DNA of 64,000 bases from Gallaecimonas sp. GXIMD4217 (GTDB lineage: Bacteria; Pseudomonadota; Gammaproteobacteria; Enterobacterales; Gallaecimonadaceae), in the NCBI RefSeq assembly GCF_038087665.1, contig NZ_CP149925.1, positions 1,267,455 to 1,331,454 of the forward strand, written 5' to 3'. Made by a program: the position numbers and the translations under genes. Under the pieces are notes generated by a model. It did no database searches, was not told the origin of the DNA, and saw nothing but the letters and a program-made list of their open reading frames with translations. This document shows positions 55,451 to 63,620 of this stretch, piece by piece (position 1 is the first letter of the stretch; each line of letters starts with the position of its first letter).

Positions 55451-58400
55451 ATGAACGCGTACAGGAAGAATTGGGCGACCCTGTTTGTCCTGCTCGCCCT
55501 TGGCCTGCAGGGCTGTAACGGCGAGCTGACCGCCGACGAGCAGCAACCCGACACGACCATCCCGGACGGTGGCGGCGACGATGGCGACGATGGTGGCGAT
55601 ACCGGCGGCGACGATGGTGGCGATACCGGAGGCGACGATGGGGGTGACGGCAATGATGGCGGCGACGGCGACAAGCCGGACCCCAGCACCGGCACCTGGG
55701 AAAACAAGGACGAAGACGGTGATGGCGTGCCGGACGAAGAGGACGATTATCCCTTCGACCCCAAGAAATCCAGCTACCCGCTGTTCAACGACATCGAGCC
55801 CAACGACAACCCCAGCGTGGCCGTGGTCACCGGCAGCTCGCCGGGCTTCAGGGTGTCCGGCACCATCATCGACGATGCCGATAATGGCGATCTGTACCAG
55901 TTCAAGGCCACCAGGGGGCAGGTGCTGACCGCGCTGCTGCGTACCCGGGCGGCGGACTTTGAACCCCAGGTCTACATTTCCAATGCCGACGGCGAAGCCC
56001 TGGATCTGGGCGTCATCACCGAGCGGGGTGAAACCAATCCCCTGGCCATCAGCGTCGATATCCCGGCCGATGGCCTCTACAACCTGTCCATCATCGACAG
56101 GCAGTCCAAGGGCCGAGCCGATTTCACCTATGAAGTGGTGATCTTCGAGGACGTCGACGTCGATGGTGTCAGTGATCAACTGGAGCTGGCCATCGGGCTG
56201 ATGCCGGACAACCAGGATTCCGACGGCGACGGCGTCCAGGACCTGTACGAAGTGCTTGGCCTGGAGGCGGGTTACGGCCTGGACTTCGACGGCGACGGGG
56301 TGCCCAACATCCTGGATCTGGACAGCGACAACGACGGCTTGAGCGACCGGGTGGAGGGCGGCTCGGACATCGATGGCGATGGCCTGGGCAACCTCCTTGA
56401 TCTGGACAGCGACGGCAACAGCATTGATGACGCCGTCGAGGCCGGCGACAACCCGGATTATCCCGTCAACGCCGATTACGACGGGCTCCCGGACTTCATG
56501 GATCTGGACGACGATGACGATGGCCTGCTGGATACCTGGGACCAGGAGCGCTTGGTCAGGGTCGAGCCGGCCGACTGGGAAAACGGCGGCATCCAGATCA
56601 CCTACGCGGCCGGCCTGTACGACAAGGGCCATGTGCTTGGCCACTACCGCATCGGCGACAGGCTGCTGCTCAGTGGCCAGAGCCTGGATCAGGCTCGCAC
56701 CGACATCACTGTGGTGCTGCGCGGGCAGGGCATCACCACCAACCTCTACCCGGATAGGGTGACCCTGGAAGGGATCGAGTTCCAGATGCCGGAGGCGGCC
56801 TACGACGAGCTGTTCATCGTCGTGAACAACAAGAGCAGCAACAGCTATCCGCTGTCACTCAAGCCCAAGGGCACGCCCATCCTGATCAGCGAAAGCCTGC
56901 TGCTGGTGCAACCGGGTGATGAACTGCGCTTGCAGGGGGAAGGCTTTACCGAGGATGCCAAGGTGATCTTTGGCGGCATCGGCCAGGTACCCAGCCTGGT
57001 GACACCCACCGAGATCACCGTCAGGGTCCCGGATGACGTGACCGCGGGCGATCTCTATGTGAGCAGCGAAGCCGGCGTCAGCAACAAGGTCCGCTTCGAC
57101 ACGCCGACCCAGGTCAGTATTGCCGTCGGCAGCGATTTCTCAGGCGATCTCTATGTTGCCGACAGCCTCTTTGGTACCGATGCCGTCCCTTACCGGACCG
57201 GCCTGGTGATGGAGCTGTTCTCCCTGGGCGGTGAAGGCCTGCACCTGTTCGAGAGGGTGGATGGCGAGCTGAACCGTATCGCCAGCGCCTTCAAGTTTGT
57301 CGACCAGCACAGCGTCACCTTCAGCCACCAGGCCAGCGCCGATTACGACTACATCATCGCCAACGACCTGGAGAGCCTGACCCTGGCCGAGTGGGAGGCC
57401 TTGGAGCGCAACCAGCCGGCCCGAGCCCTGCACCAACCCTCGGCCCTGGCGCCCCGGCCGGCCTCGGGAGGCGGCAGCCAGCTCAACCCCACGGTCACCG
57501 ACTACCTGGACAGCTATTTCGACCTCACCGTCGAGGCCACCGACTATTTCGAGAACCTGCCCGGCAGCCCCACCAACAACTGTGCCAGCACCGACTGGCG
57601 GGATCTGTTCGGTTACGACGGCTGCGTGGAGGTTCAAAACAGGACCAAGCTGTTCCTCAGCACCCGGGTCTACCAGGTGGACGAGCAGGGCAACCTGGAC
57701 ATGTCCCTGGACAAGCTGAACAAGCCGGCCCGGGACCACATCACCAACCCCTGGGACACCAACATCGCCGCGGCCAACGACAATACCTTCCTGGGCATCG
57801 AGTTCTGGGCGACCGACAAGCTCTATGATCTCAAGGAGTGCCTCTACAAGCCCTGCCTCTACCAGGTGCTGACCCCAGGGGTCAACGACACCGTCGGGCC
57901 CAGCCCCTTTGCGCTGAACGGCAGCCAGCTGTATGACATCAATGCCAACAAGGCCAAGCGCTACCTGGTGATCCGCACCGTCATCGACCAGATAGTGCTG
58001 CGTTTCTACGGCTTCATCTTCGACCAGATCGGCGCGGACAATGTCACGGTGCAGCAGTACGTGGCGGTATCCAAGGCCATCTACAGCTACCTCCCCAAGT
58101 TGACGGAGGAGGTCGACAAGCTGATGGTCAAGGACAACCTGACCCAGGACGACTTCTACAACTTCGGCAAGGAAGTCTTGAAGGAGCTGTACAACAACGA
58201 GATGGTGCCGATCTTCTCGCCGCCCAAGCCCGACTTCGGCCCCCTGACCAAGGCGATCCTCAAGACCCTGAACATCGATGCCCAGCATATCGTCCAGAAG
58301 CTGGCGCAAAAGGCCGCCGAGAAGTGGCTGCCCGGCTACGGCCAGCTCAAGGCCGCCTATGAACTGGCCCAGGTAGCCGACCTGCTGGTCGACATGGGCA

Positions 58401-59395
58401 AGGCGGTCGCCGACTTCGTGGTCGTACCCACCAAGGCGGACTTCATCGTCACCTGGGGCCTGAAGATCGTCGACATCAAGCCCAGGGTCGTCGCCAAGGA
58501 CGGCACCGGCAAGACCATCGAGATCTACGGCGTCGGCTTCCTGCCGGTGGAAGGCTGGATCTGGGACGATCTGCCAGAGTTCCAATTTATCGATACCGCC
58601 AACAGCTCGCACAGCACCAAGCTCAAGCCGGAAGCGGTGAACGAGCAGGGTAATATCGCCACTATCAACCTGCCGGCCGACTTTATCGAGCAGGCCCAGG
58701 GCCCCATCAGCATCACTGTCTATCACGAGGATCAGGAGGCGACGTCGCCTTATGATCTGCTCATCGGCCAGGGTGTACAGATAAGCCAGCTGCTGCCCGA
58801 CAAGGGTAAGCAGGGTGACACCATCACCATCAGCGGTATCGGCTTCAGCCAGCTGCCGAGCCAGAACATCGTGACCTTTGCCGGCAACGGCGGCCGTGTC
58901 ACCGCCAAGGTGATCAAGGCCAGCAAGGAAGAGCTGCAGGTGGTGGTACCCAAGGGCGCCCGCACCGGCGACGTCCTGGTCCAGGTCGGTGACGATGTCA
59001 GCAACCCTGCCACCTTCACCGTGCCCTATATCGTCAGCATCATCTATGGCGACAACGGCAACCTGCTGGACGACGTCTACAAGCTCAAGGTGGACGACCA
59101 GGTGATCAGGGACAACGGCACCCCGGTACGCAAGCTGGGGCCCATCGAACTGGCACTGACCGAGGGGGAGCACAAGGTCGAGATCATCGGCATCAAGGCC
59201 GACGACGGCATCGGTACCTACTACATCGACTTTGCCGGCGATGTGGTGTCGGTGTCGGGCGACGCCCTGGAAGGGCGCGATCTGACCCCCAACGTGGTCA
59301 AGACCTTCCACATCAATGTGGGCAGCAGTGCGAACCCGGTCAAATCCGCCGCTAGGCGTTACCTGGAAAACCTGCAGCCTGAAGCCATTGAGTAG
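55451..59395 (+). CDS. Large surface lipoprotein with TSP3 and IPT/TIG domains, candidate adhesin
   Basis: The start at 55451 gives 1,314 residues beginning MNAYRKNWATLFVLLALGLQGC, a lipoprotein signal with lipobox LQGC. After a Gly/Asp repeat (about 37-80) come a PPC-like beta domain (about 130-240), thrombospondin-3-type Ca2+-binding repeats rich in DxDxDG (about 240-370), and IPT/TIG-like folds near 465-545, 1000-1090 and 1100-1190. A unique segment between them (about 600-1000) includes four cysteines in two pairs. There is no catalytic motif that I recognise. Placed directly after tadE, it is a plausible adhesin or pilus-associated surface protein; that role is inferred. Confidence 0.88.
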   Translation: MNAYRKNWATLFVLLALGLQGCNGELTADEQQPDTTIPDGGGDDGDDGGDTGGDDGGDTGGDDGGDGNDGGDGDKPDPSTGTWENKDEDGDGVPDEEDDYPFDPKKSSYPLFNDIEPNDNPSVAVVTGSSPGFRVSGTIIDDADNGDLYQFKATRGQVLTALLRTRAADFEPQVYISNADGEALDLGVITERGETNPLAISVDIPADGLYNLSIIDRQSKGRADFTYEVVIFEDVDVDGVSDQLELAIGLMPDNQDSDGDGVQDLYEVLGLEAGYGLDFDGDGVPNILDLDSDNDGLSDRVEGGSDIDGDGLGNLLDLDSDGNSIDDAVEAGDNPDYPVNADYDGLPDFMDLDDDDDGLLDTWDQERLVRVEPADWENGGIQITYAAGLYDKGHVLGHYRIGDRLLLSGQSLDQARTDITVVLRGQGITTNLYPDRVTLEGIEFQMPEAAYDELFIVVNNKSSNSYPLSLKPKGTPILISESLLLVQPGDELRLQGEGFTEDAKVIFGGIGQVPSLVTPTEITVRVPDDVTAGDLYVSSEAGVSNKVRFDTPTQVSIAVGSDFSGDLYVADSLFGTDAVPYRTGLVMELFSLGGEGLHLFERVDGELNRIASAFKFVDQHSVTFSHQASADYDYIIANDLESLTLAEWEALERNQPARALHQPSALAPRPASGGGSQLNPTVTDYLDSYFDLTVEATDYFENLPGSPTNNCASTDWRDLFGYDGCVEVQNRTKLFLSTRVYQVDEQGNLDMSLDKLNKPARDHITNPWDTNIAAANDNTFLGIEFWATDKLYDLKECLYKPCLYQVLTPGVNDTVGPSPFALNGSQLYDINANKAKRYLVIRTVIDQIVLRFYGFIFDQIGADNVTVQQYVAVSKAIYSYLPKLTEEVDKLMVKDNLTQDDFYNFGKEVLKELYNNEMVPIFSPPKPDFGPLTKAILKTLNIDAQHIVQKLAQKAAEKWLPGYGQLKAAYELAQVADLLVDMGKAVADFVVVPTKADFIVTWGLKIVDIKPRVVAKDGTGKTIEIYGVGFLPVEGWIWDDLPEFQFIDTANSSHSTKLKPEAVNEQGNIATINLPADFIEQAQGPISITVYHEDQEATSPYDLLIGQGVQISQLLPDKGKQGDTITISGIGFSQLPSQNIVTFAGNGGRVTAKVIKASKEELQVVVPKGARTGDVLVQVGDDVSNPATFTVPYIVSIIYGDNGNLLDDVYKLKVDDQVIRDNGTPVRKLGPIELALTEGEHKVEIIGIKADDGIGTYYIDFAGDVVSVSGDALEGRDLTPNVVKTFHINVGSSANPVKSAARRYLENLQPEAIE
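55567..55675 (+). repeat. GGDDGGDT-coding tandem repeat
   Basis: Inside the large lipoprotein gene a 24 bp unit coding for GGDDGGDT occurs in near-perfect tandem copies, flanked by degenerate GGDGN/GGDGD units. Such repeats can change number by slippage and alter the length of the stalk next to the lipid anchor. Confidence 0.75.
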
Positions 59396-59451
59396 CCATC
59401 CGGGATCCCGCTAGCCTGGGAAGGCTGGCGGGACGAATTTATGGAGGAATC

Positions 59452-59877
59452 ATGAAAAAACAGCTAATTGGAGCCGCCCTGGTGGCTTTTGGCGGCCTGG
59501 CCGCTCCCGCGGCCCAGGCCGGTTCTGATCAGGAGCTGGTGCAGATCTGCGAGAAGGTTTTCGCCGCCATCCAGAGCGGGGACCAGAGCCAAATCATCCC
59601 CTATTTCCCGGAGCAGCTTTATCAGCAGGCCCCACAAAGGCATGCCAGGTCGTTCCAGAAAAAGGTCGACAAGATGAAAAAGCGCAACGGTTTCAGCCAC
59701 AGCTATCGGGAAGTGAGGGACATGGACACGCCGCCCAAGTTCCTGAGCGACCTGGGGGCCAGCCAGTACAAGCTGGTGGACTTCGATGCCGTGGACGGCG
59801 ACGGCCAGAAATACCTTGCCAACTGCGGCTTCGCCTTCATCGACGGCCACTGGAAGCTGGTCAGAACGCCCTTTTAA
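59452..59877 (+). CDS. Small periplasmic protein, unknown
   Basis: RBS GGAGG lies 6-8 bp before ATG 59452. The 141-residue product has a signal peptide (MKKQLIGAALVAFGGLAAPAAQA) and a mature domain resembling a nuclear-transport-factor-2/Cif-like small fold (ELVQICEKVFAAIQSGDQSQIIPYFPEQLYQQ and a C-terminal FAFIDGHWKLV), which suggests but does not show a ligand-binding role. It has two cysteines. It follows the adhesin gene after a small hairpin (59407-59432), and a strong terminator ends it. Confidence 0.75.
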   Translation: MKKQLIGAALVAFGGLAAPAAQAGSDQELVQICEKVFAAIQSGDQSQIIPYFPEQLYQQAPQRHARSFQKKVDKMKKRNGFSHSYREVRDMDTPPKFLSDLGASQYKLVDFDAVDGDGQKYLANCGFAFIDGHWKLVRTPF

Positions 59878-59898
59878 GAGACAGTCGCCGAGAATAAG

Positions 59899-59923
59899 AG
59901 CCGGCCGTCAGGCCGGTTTTTTT
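59899..59923 (+). terminator. Rho-independent terminator
   Basis: CCGGCC-GTCA-GGCCGG followed by TTTTTTT on the + strand, 22 bp past the stop codon. Confidence 0.9.
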
Positions 59924-60036
59924 ACATCGGGTGGGGCAGGGGCGAGACGCTCTGCCATGGCAAGTGTGGATGCCGTCCCGGGCCAGGTTGCTGGTAAGCT
60001 GTGGCGACGAGTTGGTAAGCGAATGGAGGCGAAAAC

Positions 60037-60690
60037 ATGATGGACGACGCCGGCTTAAGGCGGGAGACAATGGGCTGGATCCGGCTCCACGAAGGCCGGG
60101 TTCGCCTTAGGACCAAGTGCGCCATGGCCACGACGATATTCGGGCTTATCTGCCTGCTGCCCTTGGGCGCCTCCTTGTTGATGGCGGTAGTGGCGCAGGG
60201 CGGTGAACGTTTCTTTTACGCCAGCTGCGCCGGGCTGCTGGCGCTGCTGGCGGGCATCTGCCTTGGCATGACCGAGTATCTGGAGCTTGGGCCCAACGGC
60301 AGGGTGACCCGGATACGACGCTTACTGGGAAGGCGCAGCAGCAAGGTGCTGGCCCGTAAGGAGGCGGCCCGCCTGCTGCTCAGCCCCTTCCCCCAGGCCC
60401 GCAACCATTACCAGCTGAGCCTGCTCGGCCAGCATTACCCCTTGGGCGGCCTGGCCAAGGCCCTGGCCATCACCCGCTTCGTCGCCCACAAGGGCGGCCT
60501 CGAGGTAGACGAGCAGATCAGCGCCTGGCCGGAAACCCGGCCCCTGTCCCCCGACGTTAAGCCTCCTGCCGGTGCCGACGTCGTCGAAACCCGTCTCTGG
60601 TCCCCGGGCGCGGTGTTGCGCATGCTGCTGCCGCTGCTGGTGTTCCTGGGGCTGGGTACTGTGCTGTCGCTGCTGGGGGCCAGGCCATGA
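60037..60690 (+). CDS. Membrane protein, hypothetical (first of pair)
   Basis: A GGAGG before ATG 60037 supports the start. The 217-residue protein has two hydrophobic segments (about residues 30-52 and 58-78), a cytosolic strand-rich region (GPNGRVTRIRRLLGRRSSKVLARKEAARLLLS), and a C-terminal hydrophobic anchor (about 190-210). The arrangement, two helices then a PH-like domain, resembles bacterial bPH/DUF304-type proteins only loosely. The stop overlaps the next gene by ATGA, and the two products look alike in layout. Confidence 0.7.
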   Translation: MMDDAGLRRETMGWIRLHEGRVRLRTKCAMATTIFGLICLLPLGASLLMAVVAQGGERFFYASCAGLLALLAGICLGMTEYLELGPNGRVTRIRRLLGRRSSKVLARKEAARLLLSPFPQARNHYQLSLLGQHYPLGGLAKALAITRFVAHKGGLEVDEQISAWPETRPLSPDVKPPAGADVVETRLWSPGAVLRMLLPLLVFLGLGTVLSLLGARP

Positions 60691-61187
60691 AGATCGTCAA
60701 CAAGGGCCGGCAGCGGTTTGAACTGTGCCAGGGCAGCCTGGTGGCGCGGCTTTTCCTGAAGGTCGTCGGCCTCTTCCTGGCCGCCTTGGTGGCCGGGTTC
60801 GGCTGGTTCATGCTGGAAGGACGCCATGGCGGGCTGGGGCTTGGTGAGCGGGCCGCCCAGGTGCTCAGCTGGAGTCTTGGCGCCACCCTTTGCTGGCACC
60901 TGCTGTTTGCCGCCAGGCGCCGTTATTTCGACCTGGGAAACGGCGAGTACCTGGACAGGGTAGGCGCCCTGTATCCTATTGCCGAGCGGCGCATTCCCCT
61001 GGCGAGCATCGCCGCCGTCAGCGTCATGCCCAAGCCCCTGCAAAGCCGGAGCTGGCAACTGGTGCTGGTGGTGGGCCAGGACAACCTGGTGCTGGAGTAC
61101 GGGCTGGATCCCGAGCGGCTGGCGACCCTGGGTAGGGAGCTGGCGGCGCTTATCGACAGGCCCCTGGTCAGGGAAAGCAGCGTCTGA
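60687..61187 (+). CDS. Membrane protein, hypothetical (second of pair)
   Basis: This 166-residue protein is translated by ATGA coupling to the previous gene. Two hydrophobic segments (about 20-42 and 60-78) precede a beta-rich cytosolic domain (RRYFDLGNGEYLDRVGALYPIAERRIPLASIAAVSV and WQLVLVVGQDNLVLEYGLDPERLATLGRELAAL). It shares layout with its neighbour and is probably a PH-like membrane protein, with the pair forming a complex. A strong terminator follows. Confidence 0.72.
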   Translation: MKIVNKGRQRFELCQGSLVARLFLKVVGLFLAALVAGFGWFMLEGRHGGLGLGERAAQVLSWSLGATLCWHLLFAARRRYFDLGNGEYLDRVGALYPIAERRIPLASIAAVSVMPKPLQSRSWQLVLVVGQDNLVLEYGLDPERLATLGRELAALIDRPLVRESSV

Positions 61188-61205
61188 GCTAAGCGCCATG
61201 ACGAA

Positions 61206-61234
61206 AAACGGAGCCCTACGGCTCCGTTTTTTTC
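61206..61234. terminator. Bidirectional terminator
   Basis: ACGGAGCC-CTAC-GGCTCCGT with TTTTTTT on the + strand; on the minus strand the same stem is followed by TTTTTCGT. It serves the membrane-protein pair and the convergent lipoprotein gene. Confidence 0.88.
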
Positions 61235-61246
61235 GTTACGAGACCC

Positions 61247-62527
61247 TCATTGGCCTTTGGCGTAGGCTTCCAGGTAGCTGTGGTAGTCGGACGTGTAGCT
61301 TTGCAGGGTCAGGGGCTGGCCGTCATGGCTCCTCATGACGCCGTCGAAGGCTTCCTGGAAGAGGACGCTGGAGTGGTACTCATGGCTCTGAAGGGGGATG
61401 GGCAACTTGCCCAAATTCTTCAGCATTCTGCCCATGGCCTCGTTGGGGGTGCCCTTTGTCAGGTACTCATAGGCCAGCCCGAAATATCGGTGAGCCTCTT
61501 CAAAGGTCTGGAAATGGGCGGGGACCTGGATGATGGATTTGACGGAGACGGGATCCCGTTCGGCCTGCGCCGACAGCGGGGCGATTTCCTGGCCACCGAT
61601 GTACATCGCCTGGCCTTCAAGGAACCAGTAATCCGAGTTGAAGTCCTGGCGGCCCGACAGATTGCCCTGCAGGTAATGAACCAGCTGGTGCCTCACCATG
61701 GCGTCGACTGCCTGGTCTTGGCCTTCTTCAACCATCCGGGAGGTAGGCGTCAGATCGATACCGGCGACGCCGCCGGTACCATGGGCAATCTCGTTGACAT
61801 TGCCGCGATGCAGGCACACGAACATCTTGTCGGGCAGCTGTTCCGGGATCAAGTCCAGCAGCGACTGCTTGGCTTCTTCATCCAGCTCGTCGTTGCTGGC
61901 CCTTTCACGCAGGATGTCCTCGAACGTTTGGATAACAACCAGCTTGTCGGTACGGCTGAGGCTGTTGTAGAAGGCCCTGGCGTAGGCATAGATGGTATCG
62001 AGGTCCTGCAGTCCCAAATCATCGGGAATGTCCACGTCCGAGGCGACAGCGGTCATCTCCGGGACCAGCCATTTTCCCTGTTCATCGAAATTGCTCGAGT
62101 CCCAAAGCCAGGGCAGCAGGGCCAGGTGATAATCGGCGCCAGTGGTGGCATGGCGATGGTTGGAAATGTCGCTGTGCTTGAGGCCAAGGGCGGCCAATAC
62201 CTGAGGTGTTTGTGTTTCGATTTGTTCTACGGCGTAGTAGAAGTCGTCATCGGGGAGGTCCGAGGCGCCGTAGATCAGCAGCTCATCGGTTTCCAGATAA
62301 TGCCATTCCTCGGTGCTATCACAGGCTGATTGGGGACCCTCGTCCTCTTTCGGGAAATACAAACCCGTTTCCCGGGCATCCTTGAAGGTACCGACCACCT
62401 TGGGGCCGCCGTCGGGCTTGTCCGGCTGGCCGGGTTCGATACCGGGCTCGCCATCGTTTCCGCCGCTGCCGCCACAGGCCGACAGCATCAGGGAAAGCAC
62501 CAGGGTGGAAAGCAGCGTTTTTTTCAT
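61247..62527 (-). CDS. Lipoprotein with degenerate zincin (HQxxH) motif
   Basis: The 426-residue product has lipobox LSAC (MKKTLLSTLVLSLMLSAC), a GGSGGNDG-rich linker, and a helical domain. Near residue 280 is AMVRHQLVHYLQGNLS and about 25 residues later YWFLEGQAMYIGGQE. In gluzincins these are HExxH and a downstream ExxxG/EGxA; here the first Glu is replaced by Gln. All other ligand positions (two His, one Glu) seem kept. So it is a metallopeptidase-like fold that has probably lost catalysis, perhaps a binding protein. Cell-surface side cannot be told. Confidence 0.8.
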   Translation of the reverse strand: MKKTLLSTLVLSLMLSACGGSGGNDGEPGIEPGQPDKPDGGPKVVGTFKDARETGLYFPKEDEGPQSACDSTEEWHYLETDELLIYGASDLPDDDFYYAVEQIETQTPQVLAALGLKHSDISNHRHATTGADYHLALLPWLWDSSNFDEQGKWLVPEMTAVASDVDIPDDLGLQDLDTIYAYARAFYNSLSRTDKLVVIQTFEDILRERASNDELDEEAKQSLLDLIPEQLPDKMFVCLHRGNVNEIAHGTGGVAGIDLTPTSRMVEEGQDQAVDAMVRHQLVHYLQGNLSGRQDFNSDYWFLEGQAMYIGGQEIAPLSAQAERDPVSVKSIIQVPAHFQTFEEAHRYFGLAYEYLTKGTPNEAMGRMLKNLGKLPIPLQSHEYHSSVLFQEAFDGVMRSHDGQPLTLQSYTSDYHSYLEAYAKGQ

Positions 62528-62860
62528 AAACCACGTCCTTAATGGTTATTTTGGGAAGCCTTCGCGATGGTATTTAATTGCTTTTTGTTTTTCAAATGGC
62601 CATTTGTCGTGGTCAGCTTTTGTTTAAAAAGCCAGGGGCTTGATTGAATATCTGTTTTTTCTAAAGCGCTTTTCACTGAAGGGCGAATAACATCGGCTGT
62701 CGTGATGCTCCATCAATTCCCATGATGCTCTTGTCATAGAAGATGGATTTAAACCAGGGGATGGCCATTGGCGCCGGACACTCAAAGCGCTCGTGCCCGG
62801 CTTTTTATTGAATCGACAGCGAGAAGCCATGCCAGCCTTTATTTATTCCCCTCAAGCTGC
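62528..62860. other. Intergenic region, no gene seen
   Basis: About 330 bp, clearly AT-richer than the neighbouring genes, with T-tracts near 62580-62600 and 62650-62670. It probably contains the promoter of the lipoprotein gene (transcribed to the left). No convincing ORF or RNA structure was found. Confidence 0.5.
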
Positions 62861-63499
62861 TTAACGCAGCTGCAGCGTCTCGCTGCAGAGCACCTTGATG
62901 CCTTTCTTGGGCCTGAGGGCCCACTCCAGCATGGCCCGGGCGACCAGCTTTGTCTTGATGGGGCGCCAGCGCCTGGGCAGCAAGGGGCCAAGCAGGCGGC
63001 ATAGCGTCAACGCCAGTTCCTCGCCCAGGCGACGCTGGGCCCTGGGGCCGGCATCCAGCAGGGAAGGGCGCACCAGGCACAGGCAGGGAAAATCCAGCAG
63101 CTGCAGATCCCGCTCCGTTTCACCCTTTACCCTCAGGTAGAAGTTGGCGGCGCGGGCGTTGGCGCCCATGGAGGAGCAATAGGCCCAGGCCGGGGTGCCG
63201 TGCTCCCTGGCCAGCCTGGCCAGGGCCAGCACCAGATCGTGATCCACGGCCCTGAAGGCGGACTTGCCGCCGGCGGCTTTCAAGGTGGTGCCCAGGCAGC
63301 ACAGGGCGGCGTCGGCCCGCCACCAGGTGGCGTCATCGGGCAGCTGACTGAAGTCCAGTACCGGATTGTGCAGCTTGGGATGGCTGGGCAAGGGGGTGCG
63401 GCTGAGGACCACCACCTTGTCCACACGGGCGTCGGCAAGGGCCAACGCCAGCAACTGCCGCCCCACGGCGCCCGTTGCCCCCAGCAAGAGTAAGGTCAC
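62861..63499 (-). CDS. NAD(P)-binding oxidoreductase (HTATIP2-like)
   Basis: This 212-residue protein begins with the Rossmann motif MTLLLLGATGAVGRQLL (GxxGxxG), then SRTPLPSHPKLHNPVLDF, CCLGTTLKAAGGKSAFRAVDHDL and AYCSSMGANARAANFYLRVKGETERDL. It matches the atypical SDR group of HTATIP2/Tip30-like bacterial proteins, with the catalytic YxxxK replaced by FYLRVK/YLRVKG. Substrate unknown. A probable promoter region separates it from the + strand gene beyond. Confidence 0.85.
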   Translation of the reverse strand: MTLLLLGATGAVGRQLLALALADARVDKVVVLSRTPLPSHPKLHNPVLDFSQLPDDATWWRADAALCCLGTTLKAAGGKSAFRAVDHDLVLALARLAREHGTPAWAYCSSMGANARAANFYLRVKGETERDLQLLDFPCLCLVRPSLLDAGPRAQRRLGEELALTLCRLLGPLLPRRWRPIKTKLVARAMLEWALRPKKGIKVLCSETLQLR

Positions 63500-63620
63500 A
63501 TTCGCTCCTTGACGCTCCCCTCGTCACCGCCTTTCCCGCCAAGGGAAAAAGGCGGCTAACCTTAAAGATAAACTTGATATGTCCTCCCTGCCTGCTCCGT
63601 TTTTGGGGAACTGCCAACAG

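Noticed and set aside
57140-59311. Long minus-strand frame opposite the large lipoprotein gene
   Set aside because: Antisense shadow; Val/Asp/Gly/Gln-rich without domain character.
59407-59432. Hairpin between the large lipoprotein and the next small gene as terminator
   Set aside because: The stem (CCGCTAGCC / GGCTGGCGG, one mismatch) lacks a following T-run, so it is not called as a terminator.
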